Assembly (NCBI RefSeq): GCF_024612015.1
Contig: NZ_CP102512.1
Coordinates: forward strand, 10,044,001 to 10,108,000
Source: Streptomyces sp. CA-210063
GTDB lineage: Bacteria; Actinomycetota; Actinomycetes; Streptomycetales; Streptomycetaceae
Length of the DNA stretch: 64,000 bases
Direction: 5' to 3'
How positions within the stretch are numbered: position 1 is the first letter of the stretch; the number at the start of each line of letters is the position of its first letter. A model generated the notes under the pieces. The model had not been told where the DNA came from. It made no database searches and was given only the letters and a program-made list of their open reading frames with translations. The position numbers were made by a program, and so were the translations under genes. This document shows, in pieces, positions 32,622 to 43,410 of the stretch.

Positions 32622-35600
32622 TTACCTCCACTCGCTTCCGAACTCGGCTTCGAGTTCGTCGATCTCTGCTTGGGACAGCGACACCAGCGGCAGGTCGGAC
32701 GGGGTGTGTCCGCCCGCCGGGCCGGTGTGGCTCAGGGTGGTCAGGGCCTCGCGCCACAGGTCGGCGAGGGCGCGTACGTCGTCCTCGGACCAGCGGCCGG
32801 GGGCCCAGGACCAGGTGGCCCGCAGCCCGTCGTCGCCGGCCACGGCGGTGATCTCCAGACCGTGGGCGACGGGGAGGTCGGGGTCGTGGGCGGCTCCGAG
32901 GGCGAGCGCGCCGGGCAGTTCCTCCGGGGCCGTCGACCAGTCGGCCGGCCGCCCGTCGGACGTCCGCTCGCGGGCCGTGCGGCCCAGGTAGTTGAAGCCG
33001 ATCTGCGGTGCCGGGAGCGAGGCGAGAACCGGGCCGGTCTCCGGGTTGAGGTGGCGGAGCAGACCGTGGCCGATGCCGTGGTCGGGTACGGCGCGCAGCT
33101 GCTCCTTGACACTGCGCAGCACCTGCGCGGGATCGGCGAGGTCGAGGCCGGTGAGGTCGAGCCGGGCCGGGACGACACTGGTGAACCAGCCCACCGTGCG
33201 GGAGAGATCGACCCCCTCGGCCGGTTCCTCGCGCCCGTGCCGCTCGATGTCCAGCAGCAGTGCCGGGTGATGCCGCCACCGCGCGAAGGCGAGGGCGAGG
33301 GCGGAGAGCAGGACGTCGTCGGGGCCGGCGTGGAAGGCGGCGGCGACCGAGGTGAGCAGCTCGGTGGTCGGCTCGGGCGGGAGGTCGACGGTGAGATGAC
33401 GCATGGCGCCGACGACGTCCCGCGCCGGGTCGGGCCGGTGGGTGTCCGCCGGCGGGTCGGGAGCCTCCAGCATCCGCCGCCAGACGTCCAGTTCGGCCGT
33501 CCGCGTGTGGGCCTCCCGCTCCAGCAGCCGCGCCCAGTGCCTCAACGGCGTACCGGGCGGCGGCAGTTCGTCCTCCCGCCAGGCGGCGGCCAGGTCGGTG
33601 CGGAGGATGCCCCAGGAGACCCCGTCGACCGCCAGATGATGAACCGTCAGCAGGAGCCGTCCGGGGCGCTCGGGCCCGGCGTCGTACCAGACCGCGTACA
33701 CCAGTTCACCCGCCTCCGGCCGCAGCCGGTGTGCTGCCGGCGCGGCGAGCACCGCCCCGAAATCCCCGTCCGGTACGGCGACCCGCTCCAGCAGTCCGGC
33801 CGCGTTCACGCTCCCGGGCGGTGGGATGTACGCGGCCCAGTCGCCGTCGGTCGTCAGCCGCGTCCGCAGCGCGTCATGGTGATCGAGTACGGCCTGGAGG
33901 GCGCCCGCCAGCCGCTTCTCGTCCGCCCCGGCCGGGGTGACGAGCAGGACCGACTGGCTGAACGAGCCGATGGGGCCGCCACGTTCGCGCAACCGGTGCA
34001 GGGCCGGGGTGAGCGGCAGTTCACCGACCGCCGACTCCCGGGCGGGCCCTTCAGCCGGGGCCGGACGGCTCGCGGCCACCGCGGCGAGCCCGGAGACCGT
34101 GCGCTGTTCGAACACATCACGCGGGGTCAGTCGGAGCCCGGCCGCGAGCGCGCGGCTGACCAGGTGGATGGAGGCGATGCTGTCGCCGCCGAGGTCGAAG
34201 AAGCCGTCATCGGCCCCGACACCTCGGCGGTCGATGCCGAGCACCTCGGCGAACAGCCCGCACAGGGTCTCCTCCTGCGGGGTGCGCGGGGCGACGCGGG
34301 TCTCACCGGCCGTGACCTCGGGTGCGGGCAGCGCGGCCCGGTCCAGCTTGCCGTTGGCCGTCATCGGCAGGCCGTCCAGCACCACGAACGCCTCCGGCAC
34401 CATGTGGTCGGGCAACCGCCGTGCCGCATGCGCCCGTACGGCTTCGCCGTCGACCGCCGACCCGACGAGGTACCCGACCAGACGCCGGACGCCGGGCCGG
34501 TCCTCGCGCACCACGACCGCGGCCTGTTCGACGGCCGGGTACGCGGTGAGCACACCTTCGATCTCGCCGGGCTCGATCCTCAGGCCCCGGATCTTGATCT
34601 GGCCGTCGGCCCGCCCGCGCAGTTCCAGGGTGCCGTCGGTGCGGCGCACGGCCAGGTCGCCGGTGCGGTACACGCGCTCCCCGGGCGGTCCGAAGGGGTC
34701 GGCGACGAACCGCTCGGCGGTCAGACCGGGCCGGTTCCGGTAACCGCGGGCCACCTGGTGACCGGCCACGTACAGCTCGCCCACGACACCGGCCGGGACC
34801 GGGTTCAGCCAGGCGTCGAGCACATACGCCCGGGTGTTCCACATGGGGCGCCCGATGGGCACGGGCCCGGACGGCAGGTCGTCGCCGGGTTCGATGCGAT
34901 GGTCGGTGCAGCCGACGGTGAGCTCGGTGGGGCCGTAGTGGTTGATCAGCCGTACGCCGGGGTGGTCCCGGCGCCAAACGCGCAGGGCCTCCCCGACGAG
35001 GGCCTCACCGCCCAGCATGAACTCCTCGGTGGGCGAGATGTCGTGCGGCAGGGCGGGCAGCAGCGCCAGATGGCTGGGCGTGGCCTTGAGGAAGGTGTAG
35101 CCGCCGGGCAGCGGGTCGGCGCCCGCCTCGTGGACGGCGGCGACGTGCACCCGGCCGCCCACCGCGAGCGCGCCGTGCAGGGTCGTGACCGTGGCGTCGA
35201 AGGACATGGTGGCGTGCAGCAGCGAGGCACCGCGCAGACCCGGGTACACCTCCGCGCAACGGGCCAGGTAGGTGGTGAGGTTGCGGTGTTCGACGACGAC
35301 GCCCTTGGGCCGCCCGGTGGTGCCTGAGGTGTAGATCAGATAGGCCGGGTCGGCGGGCCGTGCCTCAGCCAACTCGGTCATGGCACCGGGCGCGTCCGTG
35401 TCGGGGCTCACGACCGGGCAGTCGGCGGTCATAGGCTCCCGGGCGATGACGCACACCGGGTCGGCGTCCGACAGCAGATACGCGGTCCGCTCGGCGGGAT
35501 GGTCCGGGTCGAGCGGCAGATAGGCCGCGCCCGCCTTGAGGACGGCCAGCACCGCCACCGCGAGGTCCACGGACCGGGGCAGCGCGAAGGCGACGACTGT

Positions 35601-38600
35601 TCCCCGACCGGCGCCGTACGAGGCCAGTACCCGCGCCAACCGGTCTGCCCACGCATTGAGTTGACGGTATGTCAGGGCCGTTCGGGCGTCCGTCACCGCC
35701 ACCGCGTCCGGTGTCTTCGCCGCACACACCTCGAACAGCCGGGGGAAGGTCGTCTCCGGCACCTCACGCGCGGTGTCGTTGAACTCGACGAGCAGCCGCC
35801 GCCGTTCGTCCGGACCGAGGATGTCCAGTACGCCGACGGGCCGGTCGGGGGCGTCCACGGCGGCCCGCAACAGCCGTTCCAGGCGGGCGGCGAGGGCCTC
35901 GGCCGTACCCCGGTCGAAGAGATCGGCGCTGTACTGGAGGATGCCTTCGATGCCGTCCGGGGAACCGTCGGGGGCGCGTCGCTCGCCGAGGTTGAAGGTG
36001 AGGTCGATCTTGGTGGTGCCGGTCTCCACGGCGAGCGCGTGCGCGGTGAGCCCCGGCAGGTCGAGGTGGGGTTCGGTGGTGCCGGGGCGGAAGGCCAGCA
36101 TCACCTGGAACAGCGGGTGCCGGGCCAGTGAGCGAGGCGGGTTGAGCGCCTCGACCAACTGCTCGAACGGCAGGTCCTGGTGGGCGAAGGCCGCGAGGTC
36201 GGTCTCCCGGACCCGGACGAGCAGCTCCCGGAAGGTGGGGGCGCCGGAGGTGTCGGTGCGCAGGACGACGGTGTTGAGGAAACAGCCGACCAGGTCGTCC
36301 AGCTTCTCGTCGGCGCGGCCCGCGACCGGCGTGCCGAGCGGGATGTCGGTGCCCGCGCCGAGCCGGGTGAGCAGGGCGGCGAGCCCCGCCTGCACGACCA
36401 TGAACACGGTCGTGCCGGTCTCCCCGGCCAGGTGGCGCAGCCGCCTGTGCAGCGCCGCGTCCAGCCGTACGGGGATGTCGCCGCCCCGGTGGGTGGCGCG
36501 AGCCGGGCGGGGGCGGTCGGTGGGCAACGCCAGTTCGTCGGGGAGTCCCGCCAACGCCCCTGACCAGTAAGTCACCTGACGTTCCATCACATCGCTGTCG
36601 AGCAGGAGCTCCCGCTGCCGGACGGCGAAGTCGGCGTACTGCACCGGCAGTGGCGCCCATACGGGGTCCCGGTGCTCCCGCCGGGCGCGGTAGGCGGTGG
36701 CGAGATCGCGGACGAGAGGTTCCAGGGACCGGCCGTCGGCGGCCATGTGGTGCAGCACCAGCAGCAGCACGTGGTCCTCCGGGCCGAGGACGAGGAGGTG
36801 GGCACGGAACGGGATGTCCTCGGCGAGCCGGAACTCCAGGCCCGCCAACTCAGCCAGCCGCACGAGCACTTCGGCTTCCACGACCCGCTCGACGCGCAAC
36901 CCGGGACGGGCGGCCGCCGGCTCCAGCAGCCGCTGGTGCGGGGTGCCGTCGACGTCCGGGTAGACGGTGCGCAGGATCTCGTGCCGGGTGACCAGGTCGG
37001 CCAGTGCGGCGCTCAGGGCGTTCCGGTCGAGGGCGGCGCCCGTGAGGCGTACGGCGAGCGGGATGTGGTAGGCCGCGCCGGACTCCTCCAGCCGGTCGAG
37101 GAACCACAGCCGACGCTGGGCCGAGGACAGCGGAGCCTCGTCGGGGACGGCTCCCGGCGACCACGTCCGGGAGGCGGGCCGTGCGACGGTGCCCCTGCCG
37201 ACCAGGCCGGCCAGGGCCGCCGGAGTCGGCGCGCCGAAGACGTCCCGCAGCGTCAGGTCCGCGCCCAGCGTGTCGCGGATCCGGCCGATGAGACGCAGGG
37301 CGAGCAGCGAATGGCCGCCGAGGGCGAAGAAGCTGTCGTCCGGGCCGGTGCCGGGCAGGCCGAGGACATCCGCGAAGAGGCCGCAGAGGGCTTCCTCCTC
37401 GGGGGTGCGCGGCGAGCGCGTCCCGGCTGCCATGGCCTCGGGGGCGGGCAGGGCGGCCCGGTCCAGCTTGCCGTTGGCGGTCAGCGGCAGCCGCTCCAAC
37501 CGTACGACGGCGGTGGGGACCATAAAGGCGGGCAGTTGGTCGGCGAGGTGGGCCCGCAGGGCGTCCTGGTGCGGTGTCGTGCCCTCGACGGGAACGGCGT
37601 AGGCGACCAGGCGGCGGTCGCCGGGGCGGTCCTCGCGGACGAGGGCGACCGCCTGGGCGACCTCCGGGTGGGCGGCGAGGGCGGTCTCGATCTCCCCGGG
37701 TTCGACGCGGAAGCCGCGCAGCTTGACCTGGCCGTCGGCGCGCCCGTGGAACTCCAGCTCGCCGTTTCCGTTCAGCCGGACCTGGTCGCCGGTGCGGTAC
37801 ATACGGGCGCCGGGCGGGCCGTACGGGTCGGCGGTGAAGCGTTCGGCGGTGGCGTCGGGGCGGCCGAGGTAGCCACGGGCCACACCGGGGCCGGCCACAT
37901 ACAACTCACCGACCGTGCCGCGGGGAACCGGTCGCAGGGCACCGTCGAGGACGTGGGCGCGCATGCCGTCGAGCGGGCGGCCGATGGGCAGTGCGTCGGG
38001 CACCTCGGCCGCGTCGGCGCAAGGGCGGGACGTGGCGAAGGTGGTGCTCTCGGTCGGGCCGTAGCCGTTGGTGACGGTCAGCCCGGGGCAGGCCGCCAGC
38101 ACTCGGCGCACAGCGGACGCGGGGACGGCCTCGCCGCCGGCCCACACCTGCCGCAGGCCCGCGAAACAGCCCGGGTCCTGCTCGGCCGCGAGCCGGAACA
38201 GCCCGGCGGTCAGCCACAGCGCCGTCAGCCCGTGCCGTGCCGTCAGCCGCGCCACGGCGGCCGCGTCCATGCCCTCGTCCGGGCCGGCGACCACGGCGGT
38301 GCCCCCGTTCAGCAGCGGCACCCACATCTCGTACGTGGACGCGTCGAACGCGGTCGGAGAATGGACGAGGACCCGGGCGTGCGCACCGCCGCCGAACGCC
38401 GAGTCGGCGGTCAGCGCGGTGATGTCCCGATGGGTGACGGCGACGCCCTTGGGGGTGCCGGTGGAGCCCGAGGTGTAGCTGACGTACGCCAACTGATCGG
38501 GGTGCAGGGGTATTTCCGGGTCGCTTTCCGGTTCGGCGGCGAGCGACGGGTCGGCGCAGGGGAGGACGGTGAGACCGTCGTACGTGTCGTCGGAGCTGTC

Positions 38601-40301
38601 GGCGTTGTCGGTGCCGTCGGAGCCGTTGGTCAGCAGCACCGTCGCGCCGGTCTCGGCGAGGATCCGTCGGGTGCGGGCGGCCGGGGCGCGCGGGTCGAGG
38701 CCGACGTAGGCGCCGCCTGCCTTGAGGACGGCCAGCAATGCCACGATCAGCTCGTCGGAGCGGTGCGTCAGGACCGCCACCCGGTCCTCGGGGCGTACAC
38801 CGAGCCGGAGCAGACGGTGGGCGAGCCGGTTGGCGCGGGTGTTCAACTCCCCGCGGCCGGTGGTGCGGTCGCCGTGGACGACCGCGACGGCGTCGGGATC
38901 GGCGGTCGCGCGGGCCGCGAAGAGGTCGGGGACGCTGCGGCCGCTCGCGACCGGAACCGGCCCGTCGAGCAGTGCTCCTTCCCAGGGCAGCACCAGTTCC
39001 ACCCGCCCGACGACCGTGCCGGGCCCGACGGCCGCCGCCGCGAACTGCTCCAGGAAGCGGACGAAACGCCGGTGATGGGCGGTCAGTTCGGCGTCCGTGT
39101 AGTGCTCGGGACTCGCGTCGAGATCGACCCGTATCCCCTCGCCGTCCGCGCGGTCGTAGACGTTGACGGCGAGGTCCTCGACCGGCCCCGTGGAGAGGTT
39201 GTGGCGGGTGGTCGGGTGTCCGCCGAAGCGCAACTCCGGCCCGAAGGCCATGATGTTGACCACCGGGCCGAAGAAGCGGCGCCCGCCCTGCGGCCAGTCC
39301 AGCTCACGGCACAGCTCCTCGCCACGGTGACGCTGGTGCGCCAGCAGGTCCCGGGTGGCGCGGGCGGCCTGCCGTACGAGGTCGACGGCGGGGGTGTCCG
39401 GGCGTACGGACAGCCGCAGCGGGAGCACGTTGGACGCCATGCCCGGAGTGGAGAGTTCCGTCTCGCTCTCCCGGGCTGTGACGGCGAGGCCGAGGACGAT
39501 GTCCCGGGCGCCGGTGAGCCGGTGCAGATAGGCGGCGGTCGCCGCGAGGACCACACGGGACCAGCGGGTGCCGGCGCGTTCGGCGGCGGAGTGGACCAAG
39601 TCCCCGGCGGGCTCGGGGAGATGGCCGGTGCGGCGCAGGAAACGGCCGGCGACGTGCGGCGGGCGGGCGGTCAGGCCCACCGGGTCGGGCCGGTCGGCGA
39701 GGGCGCGTGTCCAGTGCGCGCGGTCCCGCTGATACCGCTCGCTCGTCCGGTGTGCCTCGTCGGCGGCGAGCAGCGGGGCGAGGGGCGCGGGCGGCGGGGA
39801 GTGCGGGGTGCCCGCCACGAGTGCGGTGTACGCGTCGGCCACCCGCCGGGCGATCAGCGAGCAGCTGAAGCCGTCGACCGCGATGTGGTGGTACGCCTGG
39901 TACCAGATCCAGTGGTCGCCGGCGAGCCGCAGCAGCGCGTACCGGAACAGCGGGCCCCGGTCGAGGTCGAAGGGCGTGGCGAAGTCGCCGGCCATCCACT
40001 CCCGGGCGGCATCGGCGCCGCCCGCGTCGACGACGGGCAGGATCCCGCCGGGACCCCTCCCCTCGGTGTCGGCGTCGACGAACAGCCGTACGCCGTCGTC
40101 GTCGGCCGCGAACCGGGACCGCAGCGTCTCGGTGGCGTCGACCACCTGCCGTACGGCCGTCCGGAGCAGATCCGGGTCGACCGGACCATGGATCTCCGTG
40201 TACTCGCCGACGTTGTAGGCGGCGCCGCCCCCGTCGAGTCGCTGACCGAACCACATCGAGCGCTGGGCGGCGGACGGATCAAGTCCGGGGCGTACGGTCA
40301 T
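32622..40301 (-). CDS. NRPS: C-A(Val)-PCP-C-A(Asp/Asn)-PCP-E
   Basis: The 2559-residue protein starts with an EntF-like condensation domain (about 1-440, YHHIAVDGF at 137). This type often takes an acyl or aryl group from a separate carrier. A1 (about 455-960) has code DAYWWGGTFK, Val-like, and PCP1 has [14 protein letters not shown] near 991. C2 (about 1055-1500) has HHMAADG near 1184. A2 (about 1515-2000) has code DATKMGHVGK, closest to Asp/Asn codes. PCP2 ([14 protein letters not shown] near 2034) is followed by an epimerase (about 2090-2530). The end [13 protein letters not shown] is a donor docking segment fitting the start of the 2161-residue protein. It probably begins the line as acyl-Val-D-Asp/Asn. 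Confidence 0.92.
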   Translation of the reverse strand: MTVRPGLDPSAAQRSMWFGQRLDGGGAAYNVGEYTEIHGPVDPDLLRTAVRQVVDATETLRSRFAADDDGVRLFVDADTEGRGPGGILPVVDAGGADAAREWMAGDFATPFDLDRGPLFRYALLRLAGDHWIWYQAYHHIAVDGFSCSLIARRVADAYTALVAGTPHSPPPAPLAPLLAADEAHRTSERYQRDRAHWTRALADRPDPVGLTARPPHVAGRFLRRTGHLPEPAGDLVHSAAERAGTRWSRVVLAATAAYLHRLTGARDIVLGLAVTARESETELSTPGMASNVLPLRLSVRPDTPAVDLVRQAARATRDLLAHQRHRGEELCRELDWPQGGRRFFGPVVNIMAFGPELRFGGHPTTRHNLSTGPVEDLAVNVYDRADGEGIRVDLDASPEHYTDAELTAHHRRFVRFLEQFAAAAVGPGTVVGRVELVLPWEGALLDGPVPVASGRSVPDLFAARATADPDAVAVVHGDRTTGRGELNTRANRLAHRLLRLGVRPEDRVAVLTHRSDELIVALLAVLKAGGAYVGLDPRAPAARTRRILAETGATVLLTNGSDGTDNADSSDDTYDGLTVLPCADPSLAAEPESDPEIPLHPDQLAYVSYTSGSTGTPKGVAVTHRDITALTADSAFGGGAHARVLVHSPTAFDASTYEMWVPLLNGGTAVVAGPDEGMDAAAVARLTARHGLTALWLTAGLFRLAAEQDPGCFAGLRQVWAGGEAVPASAVRRVLAACPGLTVTNGYGPTESTTFATSRPCADAAEVPDALPIGRPLDGMRAHVLDGALRPVPRGTVGELYVAGPGVARGYLGRPDATAERFTADPYGPPGARMYRTGDQVRLNGNGELEFHGRADGQVKLRGFRVEPGEIETALAAHPEVAQAVALVREDRPGDRRLVAYAVPVEGTTPHQDALRAHLADQLPAFMVPTAVVRLERLPLTANGKLDRAALPAPEAMAAGTRSPRTPEEEALCGLFADVLGLPGTGPDDSFFALGGHSLLALRLIGRIRDTLGADLTLRDVFGAPTPAALAGLVGRGTVARPASRTWSPGAVPDEAPLSSAQRRLWFLDRLEESGAAYHIPLAVRLTGAALDRNALSAALADLVTRHEILRTVYPDVDGTPHQRLLEPAAARPGLRVERVVEAEVLVRLAELAGLEFRLAEDIPFRAHLLVLGPEDHVLLLVLHHMAADGRSLEPLVRDLATAYRARREHRDPVWAPLPVQYADFAVRQRELLLDSDVMERQVTYWSGALAGLPDELALPTDRPRPARATHRGGDIPVRLDAALHRRLRHLAGETGTTVFMVVQAGLAALLTRLGAGTDIPLGTPVAGRADEKLDDLVGCFLNTVVLRTDTSGAPTFRELLVRVRETDLAAFAHQDLPFEQLVEALNPPRSLARHPLFQVMLAFRPGTTEPHLDLPGLTAHALAVETGTTKIDLTFNLGERRAPDGSPDGIEGILQYSADLFDRGTAEALAARLERLLRAAVDAPDRPVGVLDILGPDERRRLLVEFNDTAREVPETTFPRLFEVCAAKTPDAVAVTDARTALTYRQLNAWADRLARVLASYGAGRGTVVAFALPRSVDLAVAVLAVLKAGAAYLPLDPDHPAERTAYLLSDADPVCVIAREPMTADCPVVSPDTDAPGAMTELAEARPADPAYLIYTSGTTGRPKGVVVEHRNLTTYLARCAEVYPGLRGASLLHATMSFDATVTTLHGALAVGGRVHVAAVHEAGADPLPGGYTFLKATPSHLALLPALPHDISPTEEFMLGGEALVGEALRVWRRDHPGVRLINHYGPTELTVGCTDHRIEPGDDLPSGPVPIGRPMWNTRAYVLDAWLNPVPAGVVGELYVAGHQVARGYRNRPGLTAERFVADPFGPPGERVYRTGDLAVRRTDGTLELRGRADGQIKIRGLRIEPGEIEGVLTAYPAVEQAAVVVREDRPGVRRLVGYLVGSAVDGEAVRAHAARRLPDHMVPEAFVVLDGLPMTANGKLDRAALPAPEVTAGETRVAPRTPQEETLCGLFAEVLGIDRRGVGADDGFFDLGGDSIASIHLVSRALAAGLRLTPRDVFEQRTVSGLAAVAASRPAPAEGPARESAVGELPLTPALHRLRERGGPIGSFSQSVLLVTPAGADEKRLAGALQAVLDHHDALRTRLTTDGDWAAYIPPPGSVNAAGLLERVAVPDGDFGAVLAAPAAHRLRPEAGELVYAVWYDAGPERPGRLLLTVHHLAVDGVSWGILRTDLAAAWREDELPPPGTPLRHWARLLEREAHTRTAELDVWRRMLEAPDPPADTHRPDPARDVVGAMRHLTVDLPPEPTTELLTSVAAAFHAGPDDVLLSALALAFARWRHHPALLLDIERHGREEPAEGVDLSRTVGWFTSVVPARLDLTGLDLADPAQVLRSVKEQLRAVPDHGIGHGLLRHLNPETGPVLASLPAPQIGFNYLGRTARERTSDGRPADWSTAPEELPGALALGAAHDPDLPVAHGLEITAVAGDDGLRATWSWAPGRWSEDDVRALADLWREALTTLSHTGPAGGHTPSDLPLVSLSQAEIDELEAEFGSEWR

Positions 40302-40589
40302 CGGCGGGCTCCGGTGGGGGCGGTGGAGATGGGGGCGAACGGGCTGCCGGGGGCGCGGCGGATCATCAGCGCGCTGCCGGCGGGCGATGGGTTACGGGCG
40401 AGGTGCTTGTGCGGGAGCGGAGGGACGGTGGCGGGGTGGTCGCGTGAGGGCGGTGGGTCTTCGGGGCGTCGCCGTGGGGGCGGTGGGGCGGCGTCGGTGG
40501 GGTGTTCTCGTGGAGGCAGCAGGGGATCGGGCTGCCTCGGCGGAGGTGGGGCGGCGTTGGTGGGGCGCTCGTGTGGAGGCGGCGCGGGG
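40302..40589. other. Repetitive G-rich spacer within the NRPS operon
   Basis: This 288-bp gap separates the first NRPS gene from the cysteate-synthase-like gene. It contains a 36-bp imperfect direct repeat, 40482-40517 and 40545-40580, with 31 of 36 positions identical. Frames through it encode only low-complexity Pro/Arg/His strings, so no gene is called. Confidence 0.6.
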
Positions 40590-42020
40590 TCAACGGCCCG
40601 CACCCGTGGGGGCGGGGACGTACGACAGCAGCCGTCCCACCTGGTCCGCGACCGCGCGCGGGCCGTCGCCGTCGGCGGGCCACGGGACGCGCAGCCAGGG
40701 CTCGGCCGGGACCAGCGGCAGGTCGCCGGCCTGGCGGGCCCGGCCGCCACCGGTGATGTTGAGGAGGACCAACTCGTCACGTTCGACGCGCCCGGCGCGT
40801 ACGGCGTCGGCGAGGGCGGCCAGCGCGACTCCCGCACCGGGCTCGATGTCGATGCCCTCGGTCTCCTCGAACAGGGCCATGGCGGCGAGCGTGGCAACGT
40901 TGTCCGCGCACAGCACATCGCCGCCGCTCTCGGTGAGCACCTCGCGCACCCCGCCGCGTACGGTGAACGGCGGGCGGCGGTTGGTCAGTTCGCGGGCCAG
41001 GGGCTCGTGTTCGCGATGGGCCGGAGCCCGACCGCCGGAGTGCCAGGCCTCGAACAGCGGGGCGAACGGCGCGTTCTGGCACATCAGCAGGCGCGGCAGC
41101 GGCTCGTCGTCCGTCCGGATCCGGCCGGCCGTCTCGTGGGCGCCGATGGCTCCGGTACCGCTGCCCACGGCCTGTACATACGTCCGGGGCAGGCGCCCGA
41201 GCGCCTCGGCCGCCGCCAGCATCACACTGCCGAGGCCGTCACGGCGCCCGACGTTGCGGCAGCCGCCCTCCGCCCGGTGGCCGGGAAGCCGGGCCAGCAG
41301 GTCGGCGCATTCGATGGCGTCGCTGTAGGTGGCGAGGCCGTCCAGGACGACGATACGGACGCAGGGGTCGAGCGGGCCGGGGAAGCGCATGCCGTCCAGG
41401 GCCGGCGCGGGCACGACGATCAGACACGGCACCTGGCGGCGGGACGCGGCCCAGGCGAAGGCGGCGGCGGTGTTGCCCGCCGAGGGGATCACCAGCACGG
41501 GCGGGTCATCGGGCAGCCGACCGAGCACCGTGTAGGCCTCCAGGTCCTTGAACGTGCAGGTGGGCAGCCCGGCACCGCGCTCCGGCCAGTACCCGTTGAA
41601 GGCGACACACAGCCGGGAGAGACCGATCCGGCGGCCGAGCCGGTCGGCGTGGTACACGACCGGACCGGGCACGCCCGTGAAGGTCCGCGCCACGGGGAGC
41701 AACCGGGCGTGCCGGAACAGTCCGGTGACGGTGTGTCCGGCGCTGCCGGTGAACCCGTCAGGAGCGGTGAACCCGTCAGGAGCGGTGAACCCGTCAGGAG
41801 CGGAGGACCCGTCACGAGCGGAGGACCCGTCACGAGCAGAGGACCCGTCATACGCAGAGGTCCCGTCGTGCATCGCGTACTCGGTCCGTAGGAGCGCCGG
41901 TTCGTGCGGCTCGGTGCAGTCGAGCATCAGGCCGTCGTCCTCGTAGCGGGCTCCGCATGCGGAGCAGACGACCCTGTAGTGCCGATTTCCCGGGTGTACT
42001 TGGGGGCGTACTCGGGACAT
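40590..42020 (-). CDS. Cysteate synthase-like PLP enzyme (threonine synthase paralogue)
   Basis: The 476-residue protein belongs to fold-type II PLP enzymes. It begins with a threonine-synthase-like Cys-containing segment (YRVVCSACGARYEDDG, EPALLRTEY). The PLP lysine is in FNGYWPERGAGLPTCTFKD, a block that recalls archaeal cysteate synthase, which makes L-cysteate from O-phosphoserine and sulfite. IPSAGNTAAAFAWA is the phosphate/substrate loop. ATG at 42020 has GGAAGG eight bases before it; a TTG 18 bp upstream is less likely. Residues about 50-90 are an inserted 6-residue repeat. As the first gene of the NRPS operon it probably makes a non-standard amino acid by beta- or gamma-replacement; which nucleophile it uses is unknown. 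Confidence 0.8.
   Translation of the reverse strand: MSRVRPQVHPGNRHYRVVCSACGARYEDDGLMLDCTEPHEPALLRTEYAMHDGTSAYDGSSARDGSSARDGSSAPDGFTAPDGFTAPDGFTGSAGHTVTGLFRHARLLPVARTFTGVPGPVVYHADRLGRRIGLSRLCVAFNGYWPERGAGLPTCTFKDLEAYTVLGRLPDDPPVLVIPSAGNTAAAFAWAASRRQVPCLIVVPAPALDGMRFPGPLDPCVRIVVLDGLATYSDAIECADLLARLPGHRAEGGCRNVGRRDGLGSVMLAAAEALGRLPRTYVQAVGSGTGAIGAHETAGRIRTDDEPLPRLLMCQNAPFAPLFEAWHSGGRAPAHREHEPLARELTNRRPPFTVRGGVREVLTESGGDVLCADNVATLAAMALFEETEGIDIEPGAGVALAALADAVRAGRVERDELVLLNITGGGRARQAGDLPLVPAEPWLRVPWPADGDGPRAVADQVGRLLSYVPAPTGAGR
41748..41873. repeat. 18-bp tandem repeat (about seven units) in the cysteate-synthase-like gene
   Basis: Units of 18 bp run in frame: three copies of ggtgaacccgtcaggagc, two of ggaggacccgtcacgagc and two degenerate copies. 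They encode tandem DGFTAP and DGSSAR hexapeptides between the N-terminal Cys-rich segment and the PLP core. The copies are nearly identical, which points to recent slippage. Confidence 0.85.
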
Positions 42021-42269
42021 TTTCCTTGCCTTCCACAATGGTGCGCAGTTCGCTGGTCAATTGCAGCCGAGACTGCGCAAAGAGGGGGTGACCCGCGCAT
42101 TACCGTTTCACCAATGGACAGTTGACATTCCGTTCGTTCCTGTGAACCGGTCTACACCTGTGGACTGTTCAATTCCGCTTCATCTTTCCTTCTCTGACCG
42201 GCGGTTGATGGCACGCATGTCCTGGGCAACCATGCGAGACGCACACGCCTTGACGAGAGGACCGCGGGA
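42021..42269. promoter_or_regulatory. Divergent promoter region of the NRPS operon and the E1/E2 genes
   Basis: These 249 bp are visibly less GC-rich than the flanks. They hold an imperfect direct repeat of about 20 bp, tggacagttgacattccgtt (42115-42134) and tggactgttcaattccgctt (42161-42180). A 7-bp inverted repeat, tgcgcag/ctgcgca, lies at 42042-42048 and 42073-42079. Any of these could be regulator sites shared by the two divergent units. No clear -10/-35 pair was found. Confidence 0.6.
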
Positions 42270-43409
42270 ATGGGTGAGAAGCCGATGCATGAACTCCCGG
42301 CGGAGTGGGCAAATACTTCTCCATTGCCATGGCTGCCGTCGCCGGTTCCGGTTTCCCTCTTCCCGGTGAATGGTGAAGACCGGGAACACGCGCGCGCCGG
42401 AGAATACGGCGAATATCGCGAGCCCGCGCCCGAGTCGCTGCTCTCCGCCTACCGGAAAATGGTGCTCGGGCGCCGCTTCGACGAGCAGGCGACCGCGCTC
42501 GCCCGACAGGGCCGGCTCGCGGTCCACCCCTCCAGCCTCGGCCAGGAGGCATGCCAGGTGGGCGCCGCGCTCGCACTCCGCCCGACGGACTGGCTGTTCC
42601 CCACCTACCGCGACTGCGTCGCCCTGGTCAGCCGGGGCATCGACCCGGTCGAGGCGCTCACCCTGTTGCGCGGTGACGGCCACTGCGGCTACGACCCCGT
42701 ACGGCACCGCACCGCGCCCCAGTGCACCCCGCTGGCCACACACGCCGCGCACGCCACCGGGCTCGCCCACGGCGAGCGCCTCAAGGGCACGGACACGGTC
42801 GCCCTCGCACTGGTCGGCGACGGGGCCACCAGTGAGGGGGACTTCCACGAGGCGCTGGGCCTCGCGGGCGTCCTGCGGGCACCCGTCGTCTTCCTCGTAC
42901 AGAACAACCGTTACGCCATCTCCGTCCCGCTCTCCGCCCAGAGCGCCGCACCGAGCCTGGCGTACAAGGGCGTCGGCTACGGCGTCCGCTCGGAACAGGT
43001 GGACGGCAACGACGTGGCGGCCGTACTCGCCGTCCTGGGCACGGCGATCGAGGACGCGCGCGCGGGCGGCGGCCCCTGGCTGGTCGAGGCGCACACCTAC
43101 CGCATGGCCCCGCACACGAGCGCCGACGACCCGTCCCGCTACCGGCCGGCCGAGGAGGTCGAGCACTGGCGGGGCCGCGACCCGATCGACCGGCTGGAGG
43201 CCGGGCTGCGCGACCGGGGCCTGCTCACCGGGGAAGACGTCATGGCCGCCGCCGCGGCGGCCGAGGCGTACGCGGCCGACCTGCGCACCCGGCTCGCCGA
43301 GGACCCCACCCTCGACCCGCTCGGCCTGTTCGACCACGTGTTCAGTGCCCCGACCCCTCAACTGACCGAGCAGCGCGCGGCTCTGCGCGCCGAGCTGAAG
43401 GGCCGCTGA
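42270..43409 (+). CDS. 2-oxoacid dehydrogenase E1 component, alpha subunit
   Basis: The 379-residue protein matches E1-alpha of pyruvate or branched-chain 2-oxoacid dehydrogenases. The thiamine diphosphate motif runs from GDGATSEGDFHEAL to FLVQNN near residues 188-214. The phosphorylation-loop region reads APHTSADDPSRYRP. ATG at 42270 has GAGAGG eight bases upstream. It decarboxylates a 2-oxoacid and passes the acyl group to the lipoyl domain of the E2. The E1-beta/E2 fusion starts 1 bp after its stop. Its promoter faces the NRPS operon, so an acyl donor for that pathway is possible. Confidence 0.9.
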   Translation: MGEKPMHELPAEWANTSPLPWLPSPVPVSLFPVNGEDREHARAGEYGEYREPAPESLLSAYRKMVLGRRFDEQATALARQGRLAVHPSSLGQEACQVGAALALRPTDWLFPTYRDCVALVSRGIDPVEALTLLRGDGHCGYDPVRHRTAPQCTPLATHAAHATGLAHGERLKGTDTVALALVGDGATSEGDFHEALGLAGVLRAPVVFLVQNNRYAISVPLSAQSAAPSLAYKGVGYGVRSEQVDGNDVAAVLAVLGTAIEDARAGGGPWLVEAHTYRMAPHTSADDPSRYRPAEEVEHWRGRDPIDRLEAGLRDRGLLTGEDVMAAAAAAEAYAADLRTRLAEDPTLDPLGLFDHVFSAPTPQLTEQRAALRAELKGR

Positions 43410-43410
43410 G

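Noticed and set aside
40366..40683. Small Pro/His-rich minus-strand gene in the spacer
   Set aside because: Its sequence follows the DNA repeats, has no ribosome site and overlaps the end of the cysteate-synthase-like gene.
36672..41891. A 1739-codon plus-strand open frame opposite the NRPS genes
   Set aside because: It is antisense to well-defined C, A and PCP domains; long antisense frames are common at this GC content.
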